Origin: Marinobacterium sedimentorum
GTDB taxonomy: Bacteria; Pseudomonadota; Gammaproteobacteria; Pseudomonadales; Balneatricaceae
NCBI RefSeq assembly: GCF_024267675.1
Contig: NZ_JALDYX010000012.1
Location: 60,866-124,865, forward strand
Length of the DNA stretch: 64,000 nt
Direction: 5' to 3'
In this document: positions 38,736-48,161 of the stretch, piece after piece
How the letters are laid out: the number at the start of each line of letters is the position of its first letter
Position numbering within the stretch: the stretch's first letter is position 1
Notes under the pieces: generated by a model
The model's input: the letters and a program-made list of their open reading frames with translations, nothing else
What the model was told of the DNA's origin: nothing
Database searches by the model: none
Translations under genes and position numbers: made by a program

Positions 38736-40115
38736 CTACCCGTACACCACTTCCGGCAGCCAGGTGGCCAGGGCCGGCCAGTAGGCCAGCAGGCTGAGTA
38801 TCACCAGCTGTATGAGGATGAAGGGAATTACGCCGCGGTATATCTGCATGGTTGAGACCGACCCCGGTGCCACGCCACGCAGGTAAAAGAGCGCGAAGCC
38901 AAAGGGCGGCGTCAGGAAGGAGGTCTGCAGGTTGATCGCGATCATGATGCCCAGCCAGACCGGGTCCAGCCCCATGGTGAGCAGTATCGGTGCCACTATG
39001 GGCACAACCACAAAGGTAATTTCGATAAAGTCGAGGAAGAACCCGAGCAGGAAGATCACCAGCATGACGATGGCCATGGCGCCGAATACGCCGCCGGGCA
39101 GGTCGGTCAGGAAGTCCCGCACCAGGTCATCACCGCCGTAACCACGGAACACCAGCGAGAAGATAGAGGCGCCCACCAGGATGATAAACACCATGGAGCT
39201 GACTTCGGTGGTGGATTTCATCACCTGCTTGAGCACGGTGTAGCTGAAGTTGCCGCGCATCATGCTGAGCAGGATGGCACCGACTGCACCGACAGAGGCG
39301 GCCTCGGTGGGGGTGGCGAAGCCGCCCAGAATGGAGCCCAGCACCAGGCCGATCAGCAGGATGGGGGGCACCAGTGCCTTCAGGACGCGGGCTGTGAGGT
39401 CATCTACGGCATCGCGCTCGGCCTGGGGAATGGCCGGTACGCTTGTGGGATCCACCACGGCCTTGAACAGCAGGTAGAGGATATAGGCTACGACCAGGAT
39501 CAGGCCTGGAATCAGGGCGCCGAGGAAGAGATCACCCACGGTGACGGTTTCAGGCGAAAACATGCCCTGGTCAATCTGGGCCTGCTGGTAGGCCGATGAA
39601 ATGACATCCCCCAGCAGTACCAGCACGATGGACGGAGGGATGATCTGTCCCAGGGTACCTGAGGCACAGATGATGCCGCTTGCCACCTTGGGGTCGTAGC
39701 CCCGGCGCAGCATGGTGGGCAGCGACAGCAGCCCCATGGTCACCACGGTGGCGCCGACAATACCGGTACTGGCGGCCAGCAGCATGCCCACCAGGGTAAC
39801 GGAGATACCCAGGCCTGCGCGCATGGGGCCGAACATCAGCGCCATGGCATCCAGCAGTTCTTCGGCGATGCGGGATTTCTCGAGCATGACGCCCATGAAC
39901 ACGAACAGCGGCACCGCGATCAGCACCTCGTTGTTCATGATGCCGAACAGGCGGTTGGGGATGGCCTCCAGGAAGGAGGCGTCGAAGTGGCCGGTCCAGG
40001 TGCCAATGGCGGCAAACAGCAGGCCGGTGCCGGCGAGGGAAAAGGCAACGGAGTAACCCAGTAGCAATACGACTATGGCGCCGGCGAAAAGAAGCAGCGG
40101 AAGAAGTTCGCTCAT
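38736..40115 (-). CDS. TRAP transporter large permease (DctM type)
   Basis: This 459-residue protein of about 12 helices is the DctM subunit of a tripartite ATP-independent periplasmic transporter. Signatures include NEVLIAVPLFVFMGVMLEKS, ASGTLGQIIPPSIVLVLLGD and NLQTSFLTPPFGFALFYLRG. It drives Na+-coupled carboxylate uptake with the small subunit, whose gene overlaps by 4 bp upstream. Confidence 0.95.
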   Translation of the reverse strand: MSELLPLLLFAGAIVVLLLGYSVAFSLAGTGLLFAAIGTWTGHFDASFLEAIPNRLFGIMNNEVLIAVPLFVFMGVMLEKSRIAEELLDAMALMFGPMRAGLGISVTLVGMLLAASTGIVGATVVTMGLLSLPTMLRRGYDPKVASGIICASGTLGQIIPPSIVLVLLGDVISSAYQQAQIDQGMFSPETVTVGDLFLGALIPGLILVVAYILYLLFKAVVDPTSVPAIPQAERDAVDDLTARVLKALVPPILLIGLVLGSILGGFATPTEAASVGAVGAILLSMMRGNFSYTVLKQVMKSTTEVSSMVFIILVGASIFSLVFRGYGGDDLVRDFLTDLPGGVFGAMAIVMLVIFLLGFFLDFIEITFVVVPIVAPILLTMGLDPVWLGIMIAINLQTSFLTPPFGFALFYLRGVAPGSVSTMQIYRGVIPFILIQLVILSLLAYWPALATWLPEVVYG

Positions 40116-40678
40116 AGACCGTGTTCCTCGTCAGTCGGCAGCAGATGTCCCTGTCCGTTCAGTATCAGCAGGCAGCGGCCAAGGTCGGCCAGTCCTTGCA
40201 GAACCATCATGCAGGGCATGACGATCAGGGTGGATTTGAGCAGGTAGCGGTAGGGGATACCCCCGGCTTCCTGCGAGCCTTCGAGCTGGCCCCAGGAGGT
40301 AGCGACGTATTCCCAGGAAACCACCAGAATGAATATGCACACCGGCATCAGCAGAAACAGGGTGCCGAACAGGTTGATCCAGGCCTTGCCGCGCTCACCC
40401 AGCGGGCGGTAGAAGATATCCACCCGCACATGGCCGTCGTGCTTGAGGGTGTAGGCGGCGCCCAGCAGGAAGACAAAGCTGTGCATGTAGATAACCGATT
40501 CCTGCACGGCGATATTGCCGACATTGAACAGGTAACGCATGACCACCACCACGAAGGTCGTCAGCACCATGAAGAGTGTCAGCCAGGAAATAATGCGGCC
40601 GCTCCATTCGCTGAAACAATCCAGCATCTGGACCAGTCGATTGATCGACGAGAATGAGGACATTTTTGTTATAACCAC
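40112..40678 (-). CDS. TRAP transporter small permease (DctQ type)
   Basis: This 188-residue protein with four helices is the DctQ partner. Family blocks are VVVVMRYLFNVGNIAVQESVIY and AAYTLKHDGHVRVDIFY, the latter a known DctQ hallmark. Its C-terminus overlaps the start of the large permease (ATGA), so the two are coupled. The receptor gene is separate and convergent. Confidence 0.92.
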   Translation of the reverse strand: MVITKMSSFSSINRLVQMLDCFSEWSGRIISWLTLFMVLTTFVVVVMRYLFNVGNIAVQESVIYMHSFVFLLGAAYTLKHDGHVRVDIFYRPLGERGKAWINLFGTLFLLMPVCIFILVVSWEYVATSWGQLEGSQEAGGIPYRYLLKSTLIVMPCMMVLQGLADLGRCLLILNGQGHLLPTDEEHGL

Positions 40679-40804
40679 GATTCAATTCGAGGAGGTACTA
40701 ATATAACCGCATCAGCCAGGGGCGTCATGACTTCCCGTACTGCAAATTGCTGTAAAACCCTTACAATAGGGCCTACGAAACTGCCTCGACCTGCGGAGAG
40801 ATCA

Positions 40805-41410
40805 ATGAGTGATCAATTGGATATAGAAGCACGCCTGTCAGAACTGGAGCAGGTCCGGTTGACGGCGTTTTGCGCCACCCTGTCCGAACGCATGTTTCCG
40901 AACTTTGCGCTCTTTTCCCGGCTGGTGGAATTTGGCGATGCGCAGCAGCTGCGCCAGATTCTGAATGGGGTCTGGGATCATCTGTCCAACAGCGGCGCCA
41001 AGATGAACTTCGAGGTGCAGCTGGACAAGGTCGAAAGCAATATGCCGGATCTTGATGCCTTTGACATGTACGGCGCCTCTCCGGCACTGGATTCGGTTCT
41101 GGCGCTGTTTTCCACCCTGAGCGCGATTCTGGACAACGACGCGGCTGAAGCCGTGGCGGTATCGAACCTGTCCCGTGAGTGTGTGGCGTCCTATATAGAG
41201 GTCACCGAAGGGGATGACCAGATGTCCGACGAGGAGCTGGTGCGCTTCATCAATACCCACGACATGATGTTGCAGGAAGAAGCCTTTGTGGATACTGCGC
41301 TGGAATTGCTGGAAGCCGATGGCCCCTTCAACCCGGCACTGGTGACGCAGTTGCGCGAACTGGGTCGCAATGAAGGTTTCAGTAACATCGGCATTAGTGA
41401 TCAGGACTGA
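40805..41410 (+). CDS. DUF416 (YjaG) family protein
   Basis: This 201-residue cytoplasmic protein of unknown function is close in layout to Escherichia coli YjaG: CATLSERMFPNFALF, VWDHLSNSGAKMNFEVQLDK, DAFDMYGASPALDSVLAL and the end EGFSNIGI. ATG at 40805 follows GGAGAG; upstream in-frame sequence is not family-like. It overlaps the next gene by one base. Confidence 0.88.
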   Translation: MSDQLDIEARLSELEQVRLTAFCATLSERMFPNFALFSRLVEFGDAQQLRQILNGVWDHLSNSGAKMNFEVQLDKVESNMPDLDAFDMYGASPALDSVLALFSTLSAILDNDAAEAVAVSNLSRECVASYIEVTEGDDQMSDEELVRFINTHDMMLQEEAFVDTALELLEADGPFNPALVTQLRELGRNEGFSNIGISDQD

Positions 41411-41670
41411 TGCTGCGACTGGGTCTTTTACTGCTGCTGGTGCCGGCGATCGGCATGATGGTCGGTTACATGATGGAACAGTCGCTGATTGATGCCTGCC
41501 TCGATGCCGGCGGATCCTTCGACTATGCCGCCGAGGCCTGTGACCCGGTGGGCAACCATGCCTTTGTACCCTTTAGCGTGCGCAACCCGTTGCTGGTGAA
41601 CGGTGGCATGTTGCTATCGACACTGGGCCTGTTCCTGTGTCTTGGCGGCCTGTACACCAGGCGCAGCTGA
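41410..41670 (+). CDS. Small membrane protein, unknown
   Basis: This 86-residue protein has two hydrophobic segments (residues 2-21 and about 62-82) joined by a soluble loop with two cysteines (DACLDAGG and EACDP). The TGATG overlap with the DUF416 gene implies co-translation. No family recognised. Confidence 0.6.
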   Translation: MLRLGLLLLLVPAIGMMVGYMMEQSLIDACLDAGGSFDYAAEACDPVGNHAFVPFSVRNPLLVNGGMLLSTLGLFLCLGGLYTRRS

Positions 41671-41704
41671 AGCCCTTTCTACTTTCTGAAACACCGGATT
41701 GACT

Positions 41705-42163
41705 ATGAAATCACGCAGCAAAGTCCTTATCGGGCTTGGCCTCATTACGCTGGTGCTGGGCCTCTGGTGCTGGTTGCGCGGCCCACTGTGGCTGGAGCAG
41801 TTCAATGACCGCCAGAGCGATGCACGGGACAGCTTTCAGACCCAGGGGCGGCTGTTTGGCCAGAGCCATGATCAGCAGGCCTGCCTGACCCAGACGCTGA
41901 ATGACTTCAATGGCTGCATTGGCTTTGAATGCACCCTGCAGCATGACTATTATCTCAAGGCCTGCCTTACTGAAGCGGCGCCTTCCGAGGGGTTCTGCGA
42001 CGGCGTCCCTGCGTACCGGCTCACGCCCACCGAGGATGACAAGTCCTGGGCCAAGTACGCCTGCTGGGACGGCAATATTCGCGGTGAAGGCTGTCGCCTG
42101 CTGCTGCGCCAGCAACAGTATGAATGCAGTGACGGCGTTGCCGCCGATGCGCCGGCGCAGTAA
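41705..42163 (+). CDS. Membrane-anchored cysteine-rich protein, unknown
   Basis: This 152-residue protein has an N-terminal membrane anchor (residues 7-24) followed by a periplasmic-type domain with eight cysteines spaced through residues 60-142, enough for four disulfides. No family recognised. It follows the previous small membrane protein by 34 bp and may belong to the same operon. Confidence 0.62.
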   Translation: MKSRSKVLIGLGLITLVLGLWCWLRGPLWLEQFNDRQSDARDSFQTQGRLFGQSHDQQACLTQTLNDFNGCIGFECTLQHDYYLKACLTEAAPSEGFCDGVPAYRLTPTEDDKSWAKYACWDGNIRGEGCRLLLRQQQYECSDGVAADAPAQ

Positions 42164-42187
42164 TGCCAGGTCTTCACTGGGTACTTG

Positions 42188-43126
42188 TCACACTGTCAGT
42201 ACCAGCTTGCCGCGGACATGCCCACCGGCGCTTTGCTGATGGGCGCTACGGGCTTCAGCCAGGGGTATTTCAGCCGCCAGGGTCAGCTTGAGGCTGCCCT
42301 CGGCATAGCGCTTGGCCAGTTCTGCCAGCTGCGCGCCATTGGGTTCCACCCGGATGCCGCTTGCCTGCATACCGGCCGCTTCCGCGGCGCGTACCACCGC
42401 ATCGCAGGTAACCGAGGGCAGGGTGACCAGGCGCCCGCCAGGTTTCAGGCACTGCAATGCATTGATGCCAACGTCGCCGCCCATGCCGTCAATCACCAGA
42501 TCGATACCCTGCAGCGCCTGCCCCAGATCCTGCGTCTGGTAATCAATCACAGCATCACAGCCCAGGCTTCGCAGGTAGTCATGGTTGGCCGCCGAGGCGG
42601 AACCTGTCACCTGGGCGCCGGCTGCCTTGGCCAGCTGCACCGCCAGATGTCCCACACCGCCCGCGGCGGCCAGTACCAGCACCTGCTGGCCGGCACTGAG
42701 CTGCCCCTTGTCGAACAGCGCCTGCCAGGCGGTGAGACCTGCAAGGCCGAGCCCCGCGCCTTCACTGAATGACATCTGCACGGGCTTGTGGGCGATCTGG
42801 CTTGCCGGCGCCGCCAGGTGTTCGGCATAGCAGCCGGCCGCTTCCGGAAAACGGATCAAGCCGAAGACCTCATCGCCGGGCTTGAAGCCTTCCACCGCCG
42901 CTCCGACCAGTTCCACCACCCCGGAAAACTCCCAACCCGGTACGAAGGGCAGTTTGCCGATAAAAGAGGCGGCCCCGCCGCCGCTGCAGGTTTTCCAGTC
43001 AATAGGGTTGATGCCGGCCGCCTTGTTGCGCACCAGTACTTCGTTGTCGAGAATGGTGGGGGTCGGTACTTCCTCATAGCTGAGGGCGTCGGGACCGCCA
43101 AAGGCGTGAATGCGGATCGCTTTCAT
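42188..43126 (-). CDS. NADP-dependent MDR-family oxidoreductase
   Basis: This 312-residue zinc-free medium-chain dehydrogenase/quinone reductase starts at ATG 43126, 6 bp after AGGAG; the frame is open further upstream. It begins MKAIRIHAFGGPDALSYEEV and has the nucleotide-binding motif VLAAAGGVGHLAVQLAKAAGA. Cysteine zinc ligands of true alcohol dehydrogenases are absent. The substrate is probably a quinone or enone. Confidence 0.88.
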   Translation of the reverse strand: MKAIRIHAFGGPDALSYEEVPTPTILDNEVLVRNKAAGINPIDWKTCSGGGAASFIGKLPFVPGWEFSGVVELVGAAVEGFKPGDEVFGLIRFPEAAGCYAEHLAAPASQIAHKPVQMSFSEGAGLGLAGLTAWQALFDKGQLSAGQQVLVLAAAGGVGHLAVQLAKAAGAQVTGSASAANHDYLRSLGCDAVIDYQTQDLGQALQGIDLVIDGMGGDVGINALQCLKPGGRLVTLPSVTCDAVVRAAEAAGMQASGIRVEPNGAQLAELAKRYAEGSLKLTLAAEIPLAEARSAHQQSAGGHVRGKLVLTV

Positions 43127-43282
43127 GAAAGTCTCCTGCTGGACTGAGCGGCTGCGGCGAAAGTGGTAGTCGGAACTGCAGCTCTTGAGGATTGAATTTG
43201 TTAGGCTTGGACCCACTGGAGGTGGTCCGAGGCCGGTCTGCCATGCCCATCTAACAAGTCACTGCGTTCGGGTAGCAAGAGT

Positions 43283-43510
43283 ATGGTGTATTTAGGAATT
43301 TTGGAACAACTGCTGTTCTGGGGCGGAGTTATACTGTTTCTGGTATCGCTGGGACTCTACGGTCTGCGCACCCGGGATTACCGCTCACTGCTGATGTTCT
43401 GGCAGCCGACCATTGCCTTTAATGCTAATGAGAACCGTATCAACCGCATCGCCCTGCTGATGATGATCCTGGCGGTGGTACTGAAGGGCTATCTGTTTTA
43501 TATCAGCTAA
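43283..43510 (+). CDS. Small two-helix membrane protein, unknown
   Basis: This 75-residue protein has two hydrophobic segments, about residues 6-27 and 54-73, separated by a loop with TRDYRSLLMFWQP and NENRINRIA. No family is recognised. A REP-like palindrome lies right behind it. Confidence 0.6.
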   Translation: MVYLGILEQLLFWGGVILFLVSLGLYGLRTRDYRSLLMFWQPTIAFNANENRINRIALLMMILAVVLKGYLFYIS

Positions 43511-43532
43511 TAATCTCGTAAGTGCCGGCCTA

Positions 43533-43584
43533 GCAGCCTGTCGGATTTTGCGCAGTAGATTAGCGTTAAGTCCCGACAGGCTGC
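43533..43584. repeat. REP-like palindromic element, family B (copy 1)
   Basis: GCAGCCTGTCGG and CCGACAGGCTGC form a perfect 12-bp inverted repeat across 52 bp. The core shares CGCAGTAGAT and GTAAG-like bases with a second copy at 49638-49689. Confidence 0.82.
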
Positions 43585-43635
43585 CAAGCTCAGTGCTACG
43601 GGCCGCCATCCAAGTGCAATCATGCAAGGTCTGTC

Positions 43636-44409
43636 ATGAAAGGAAACCCCGCAAAGGGCGCCGGCTATCTGCTGCGTGGCCTGAAAATGCTGCCCCACCC
43701 CTCGATCCGCAATTTCGTACTGATTCCATTGCTGGTGAATGTGCTGCTGTTCAGCGGTGCCATCTGGCTGCTGACAAGCCAGTTTGATGGCTGGGTCGAT
43801 TACCTGCTGACACAGCTGCTGCCGGACTGGGAATGGCTGTCGTTCCTGCGCTATCTGCTGTGGCCGCTGCTGGCGCTGGTGGTGCTGGTGCTGGTTTACT
43901 ACAGCTTTACCCTGGTGGCCAATCTGATTGCCGCCCCCTTTAACGGTCTGCTGGCGGAAAAGGTCGAAAACAACCTGCGCGGTGTGCGCACCGCGGATGA
44001 GGGCTGGCGGGGCGTGCTGGCACTGGTGCCGCGTACCCTGGCGCGGGAAGTCTCCAAGATCATCTATTATCTGCCGCGGGTGCTGTTGCTGCTGGTGCTG
44101 ACCTTTGTGCCGGTGGTCGGTCTGATATCGCCGCTGCTGTGGTTCCTGTTCGGGGCCTGGATGATGTCAATCCAGTACTGCGACTACCCCATGGACAACA
44201 ACAAGGTCAGCTTTGGGCAGATGAAACTGCTGCTCAAAGAGAAACGTCTGACATCGATCGGCTTTGGGGGCCTGGTGCAGCTGGGCATGATGGTGCCGTT
44301 GTTGAACCTGCTCCTGATGCCGGCGGCGGTGGTGGGTGCCACCCTGTACTGGGTGGAGGAGCATGCGCCTGTGGTGGAGGGCGGGTCGTCTGGGCTGCAG
44401 TTGCGATAG
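43636..44409 (+). CDS. cysZ: Sulfate transporter CysZ
   Basis: This 257-residue membrane protein of the CysZ/EI24 family supports sulfate uptake for cysteine synthesis. Diagnostic blocks are LPHPSIRNFVLIPLLVN, NLIAAPFNGLLAEKVE, and WMMSIQYCDYPMDNNKVSF. About four to six hydrophobic segments are seen. Convergent with phoR, with only 11 bp between them. Confidence 0.93.
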   Translation: MKGNPAKGAGYLLRGLKMLPHPSIRNFVLIPLLVNVLLFSGAIWLLTSQFDGWVDYLLTQLLPDWEWLSFLRYLLWPLLALVVLVLVYYSFTLVANLIAAPFNGLLAEKVENNLRGVRTADEGWRGVLALVPRTLAREVSKIIYYLPRVLLLLVLTFVPVVGLISPLLWFLFGAWMMSIQYCDYPMDNNKVSFGQMKLLLKEKRLTSIGFGGLVQLGMMVPLLNLLLMPAAVVGATLYWVEEHAPVVEGGSSGLQLR

Positions 44410-44420
44410 CCCGTAGTGCG

Positions 44421-45743
44421 TTAGCCCGTCTGGCTACCGGCCCGCTCAGCACTGCTGACCAGCATCTCGGGCGGGAAGTGGCAGCTGAAGGTGCTGCCCT
44501 TGCCGGGCCGGCTGTCGATACTGAGATGGGCGCCGTGGCGCACCAGCACATGCTTGACGATGGCGAGCCCAAGGCCGGTGCCACCGCTGGAAGATGAGCG
44601 GCTTTCATCGACGCGGTAAAAGCGTTCGGTCAGGCGCGGAATATGGATGGAGTCGATACCGATGCCGTCGTCCGTGACCGAGAAGTGCCCACCGCTGGCG
44701 TCTGTCCACCAGCGCAGCACTATAGTGCCCCGGGCCGGTGTGTAGCGCACGGCATTGAATACCAGATTCGAGAAGGCGCTGTGCAGCTCCAGCTCCTGGC
44801 CGGCAAGGTCGAAGCGGCTGTCCAGCTGCAGACTGATGGCCTGGTCTTTTTCCTGGGTTTGCGTCAGCACCAGCGCATCCTGATGAATCTGCTCCAGCAT
44901 GGGCCTGAGCTGTATCTGGTGCTCATCGGCGATATGGTTGCTGGACTCCAGCCGTGACAGCAGCAGCAGGTCATTGACCAGGCTCTCCATGCGCTTTGCC
45001 TGGGCCTGCATCTGCCCCATGGCGCGGGCCAGCGGGCGCGGCAGATCCTGATCCATAAAGGTTTCGACGTAGCCGCGAATGACCGTCAGAGGTGTGCGCA
45101 GCTCGTGGGAGGCGTTGGCGACAAAGTCCTGGCGGGTCTGTTCCAGACGCACCAGCCGGGTGATGTCCCGGGCCACCAGCAGTCGGTCGCCTTCACCGAA
45201 GCTGGTGATCTGGTACTGCAGGTGCAGGTCGTTGTTGACGGGGCTCGGCAGCTCCAGTGGCTCGGCATACTGTCCCTTGCGGAAATAGCGGATAAAGCGC
45301 GGATCACGCAGCAGGTTGATCACCGGCTTGCCGCGATCCGAAGACGCCTTCAGGCCCAGCAGCTTGTCTGCCGAACGGTTCCACCACTCCAGGTTATTGT
45401 TGCGATCGACAATGACGATGCCGTCCTGCAGGGCGGCGGAGGACTGATGGAAACGCCGGATGACGGCCTGCAGGCTTTGCTCGCGGCCGCGGTCGGTCTT
45501 TTGCGTGCGTGCCAGCTCGTCCAGCAGCTCACCCCAGTAACCGGTGGCCTCGGGTGGCGCTGTGCCATCGTTGCGCTGAAGCCAGGCCTGCAGTTTCTGG
45601 AACTGGCGGATCTGGTAGCTACCCCAGCCCAGCAGGCCGGCAATGGCACCCCAGGCAGGGAGGCCAAACAGCAGACCGGCACTGGCTCCGGCCAGTGCGC
45701 TCAGGCACAGGCTGACGAACATTGCGTGCTGCGTGTTCTGCAT
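44421..45743 (-). CDS. phoR: Phosphate regulon sensor kinase PhoR
   Basis: This 440-residue histidine kinase has two N-terminal membrane helices (about residues 9-42), a PAS domain (LQDGIVIVDRNNNLEWWN), the DHp helix with H213 in FVANASHELRTPLTVIRGY, and a catalytic ATPase domain with GTGLGLAIVKHVL. It phosphorylates PhoB under phosphate limitation, restrained by Pst/PhoU. It lies 33 bp downstream of phoB. Confidence 0.96.
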   Translation of the reverse strand: MQNTQHAMFVSLCLSALAGASAGLLFGLPAWGAIAGLLGWGSYQIRQFQKLQAWLQRNDGTAPPEATGYWGELLDELARTQKTDRGREQSLQAVIRRFHQSSAALQDGIVIVDRNNNLEWWNRSADKLLGLKASSDRGKPVINLLRDPRFIRYFRKGQYAEPLELPSPVNNDLHLQYQITSFGEGDRLLVARDITRLVRLEQTRQDFVANASHELRTPLTVIRGYVETFMDQDLPRPLARAMGQMQAQAKRMESLVNDLLLLSRLESSNHIADEHQIQLRPMLEQIHQDALVLTQTQEKDQAISLQLDSRFDLAGQELELHSAFSNLVFNAVRYTPARGTIVLRWWTDASGGHFSVTDDGIGIDSIHIPRLTERFYRVDESRSSSSGGTGLGLAIVKHVLVRHGAHLSIDSRPGKGSTFSCHFPPEMLVSSAERAGSQTG

Positions 45744-45776
45744 AGTCGTCTGTGCCCCAGGTTGTCAGATGGCGAA

Positions 45777-46472
45777 TTATGCCACCTGGGACGAGAAACG
45801 GTAACCGGTGCCGCGAACGGTTTGCACCAGGTAGTCGTGACGTTCTCCCAGTGCCTTTCTCAGGCGCCGGATATGCACATCGACGGTACGTTCTTCTACA
45901 TAGACATTGCCGCCCCAGACCATGTCCAGCAGCTGACTGCGGGAATAGGCGCGATCCTGGTGCGTCATGAAGAACTGCAGCAGGCGGAACTCGGTGGGCC
46001 CCAGTTCAATGGGCTTGTCGTCGGCGGTGACGCGGTGCGAGATGGGGTCCAGCATCAGGCCATCTACGCTGACCGGTTCCTCGACGCCCTTGGGCGTGGT
46101 GCGGCGCAAGACCGTTTTCAGCCGTGCCACCAGCTCGCGTGGCGAGAAGGGCTTGGTGATATAGTCATCCACTCCGGCCTCAAGCCCCTTCACCTTGCTG
46201 TCCTCTTCGCCCTTGGCGGTCAGCATGATGATGGGAATTTCTGCGGTGAGTGCATCCTTGCGCAACCTGCGGGCAAATTCGATGCCGGTCATGCCGGGCA
46301 TCATCCAATCCAGCAACACCAGATCCGGTGGGCTGTCCACGACCAGTTCGTGGGCATCGCGGGCGTTATCAGCTTCCAGGCACTCGTAGCCGGCCATTTC
46401 CAGCGCCACCGCGATCATTTCACGAATCGGCGCTTCATCGTCGACAATCAGTACACGTTTTGCTGCAGACAT
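45777..46472 (-). CDS. phoB: Phosphate regulon response regulator PhoB
   Basis: This 231-residue OmpR-type regulator has a receiver domain ([14 protein letters not shown]; phosphoacceptor Asp in [16 protein letters not shown]) and a winged-helix DNA-binding domain ([34 protein letters not shown]). ATG 46472 has AGGAC upstream. It binds Pho boxes, three of which are visible in this window, including one in front of its own gene. Confidence 0.97.
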   Translation of the reverse strand: MSAAKRVLIVDDEAPIREMIAVALEMAGYECLEADNARDAHELVVDSPPDLVLLDWMMPGMTGIEFARRLRKDALTAEIPIIMLTAKGEEDSKVKGLEAGVDDYITKPFSPRELVARLKTVLRRTTPKGVEEPVSVDGLMLDPISHRVTADDKPIELGPTEFRLLQFFMTHQDRAYSRSQLLDMVWGGNVYVEERTVDVHIRRLRKALGERHDYLVQTVRGTGYRFSSQVA

Positions 46473-46509
46473 GGGTCCTGCCTCTGTACGTAGCAATTAA
46501 GACGACATC

Positions 46510-46542
46510 ATTACAAACGTAAATTATGACAGAGATGTGACG
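46510..46542 (-). promoter_or_regulatory. Pho box promoter of phoB
   Basis: On the minus strand CGTCAC-ATCTC-TGTCAT (46526-46542) gives two half-sites 11 bp apart. A -10 box TGTAAT (46510-46515) lies exactly 10 bp downstream, the geometry of PhoB-activated promoters that lack a -35 box. Confidence 0.8.
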
Positions 46543-46593
46543 AAGGCCGTAATCAGCGCTAATCCATTGGTTTTTCTGGCTAAAAAGTGCCGA

Positions 46594-47487
46594 TCAGGCG
46601 CCTGTGCCCAGTCCGTAGTCCGCTGCCAGGCCGATAAAGATCACCAGGCCCACATAGTGGTTGTTGAGAAAGGCACTAAAGCAGGCATCGCGCATCCGCT
46701 CGCGGGCGAGCCAGGCCTGGTAGACGAAAAGGCCGGCTGCTGCGACAAGGCCGCCGTAGTACCAGACGCCGAGGTCGAGGTTTTGCCCCACCAGTACCAG
46801 GCACAGCAGTGACAGCCCCTGTAGCAGGCCAATAATCAGCCGGTCCGCATCGCCGAACAGAATGGCGGTGGATTTGACGCCAATCTGGAGGTCGTCGTCA
46901 CGGTCCACCATGGCGTAGTAAGTGTCGTAGGCCACGGTCCACAATAGATTGGCCAGGAACAGCAGCCAGGCGTTGGGAATCAGTTCGGCCTCCAGCGCGG
47001 TAAAGGCCATGGGGATGGCCCAGGAAAAGGCGGCGCCCAGTACCACCTGGGGCAGATGGGTGTAGCGCTTCATAAAGGGGTAGCAAAACGCCAGCAGCAG
47101 GCCGCCCAGGGACATCAGCACCGTGGTGTAGTTGGTATAGAGCACCAGTATGAAGGCCAGTATCATCAGCACGGCGAACAGGTACAGGGCCTCGCGGCTG
47201 CTGACGCGGCCGGAGGGCAGCGGCCGGCCGGCGGTACGCTTGACATGGCCGTCGACCTTGCGGTCGGCGAAGTCATTGATGACACAGCCGCCGGCGCGGG
47301 TCAGCACCACACCGGCGCTGAATATCAGCAGGATGTCGAGCGGCGGTACGCCGTCCGCCGCGATCCACAGCGCCCAGAAGCTGGGCCACAGCAGCAGGTA
47401 GATGCCGATCGGCTTGTTGACTCTGGACAGCTGGATATAGGCGTCCAGGCGCTCGGACAGATGGTGGCTAGCGGGTGGCTGGTGCAT
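46594..47487 (-). CDS. ubiA: 4-hydroxybenzoate octaprenyltransferase UbiA
   Basis: This membrane prenyltransferase of ubiquinone synthesis has 297 residues from ATG 47487. The two aspartate motifs are [12 protein letters not shown] and [28 protein letters not shown] is near the start. It follows ubiC by 5 bp in the same operon, and the two catalyse successive steps. Confidence 0.95.
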   Translation of the reverse strand: MHQPPASHHLSERLDAYIQLSRVNKPIGIYLLLWPSFWALWIAADGVPPLDILLIFSAGVVLTRAGGCVINDFADRKVDGHVKRTAGRPLPSGRVSSREALYLFAVLMILAFILVLYTNYTTVLMSLGGLLLAFCYPFMKRYTHLPQVVLGAAFSWAIPMAFTALEAELIPNAWLLFLANLLWTVAYDTYYAMVDRDDDLQIGVKSTAILFGDADRLIIGLLQGLSLLCLVLVGQNLDLGVWYYGGLVAAAGLFVYQAWLARERMRDACFSAFLNNHYVGLVIFIGLAADYGLGTGA

Positions 47488-47492
47488 GGGCG

Positions 47493-48056
47493 TTATCCGT
47501 TGTGACTCCGATAGCGGGGATAGTCGACGTGCCGGAGCGCGGGCAGGAACACCTCGCACACCAGCAAGGGCTTGTTGGCCAGCCGGAACACCGACCGGCG
47601 GGCCCAGAGCGGGTCGCTGCCGTGCAGGCGCAGCTGGCCGATCTGTAGTGGCTCGCGCAGCATCGACGGGTCGCTGAACAGCAGTGTGCCCAGGGAGCGG
47701 CTGCCCACGCCCCTGAGCTGACGCTGGGGCCCCGACAGGGTATCGATGGGAAACACCGAGCGGGCATAGACCCAGGGCTCACCCTGGCCCAGTAGCTGCA
47801 CCTCGCGAATCAGCGCCAGGCGCCGGGGCTGCATGCCCAGGGCGCGGGCTTCGGAGCGGGTTGGGCGGGCGTAGCCCAGACGCACAAGCCGGACACTGAA
47901 CTGGCCGTGACTGGCCCGTGTCAGCCGCTTAGTCAGGCTGCCGCGATCCTGCAACCAGTTGCGCCATGGCTGCGGTGCGGCCAGCCGGGACGGTCGCCTG
48001 AAGGCCCGCCAGCGGGTGGAAAAGTGGTTGCGAGTCAGGGCTTGAGCGGGTGTCAC
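47493..48056 (-). CDS. ubiC: Chorismate pyruvate-lyase UbiC
   Basis: This enzyme makes 4-hydroxybenzoate and pyruvate from chorismate. From GTG 48056 it has 187 residues, close to family length; the frame is open to ATG 48155 (220 residues), but that start lies only 6 bp from the divergent DUF1415 start and leaves no room for promoters. Family-like blocks include [31 protein letters not shown] and the C-terminal [11 protein letters not shown]. Neither start has a strong ribosome-binding site. Confidence 0.85.
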   Translation of the reverse strand: MTPAQALTRNHFSTRWRAFRRPSRLAAPQPWRNWLQDRGSLTKRLTRASHGQFSVRLVRLGYARPTRSEARALGMQPRRLALIREVQLLGQGEPWVYARSVFPIDTLSGPQRQLRGVGSRSLGTLLFSDPSMLREPLQIGQLRLHGSDPLWARRSVFRLANKPLLVCEVFLPALRHVDYPRYRSHNG

Positions 48057-48161
48057 GGCAGGATCCGGGGCTGGAAAGGGGCCTATCTTAGCACTCAGGT
48101 TGCTGGGCTCAAGCGGGCGGGGGCATACATCTTTGCGGTCAGGCTGTGGTAGCATCGCGCG

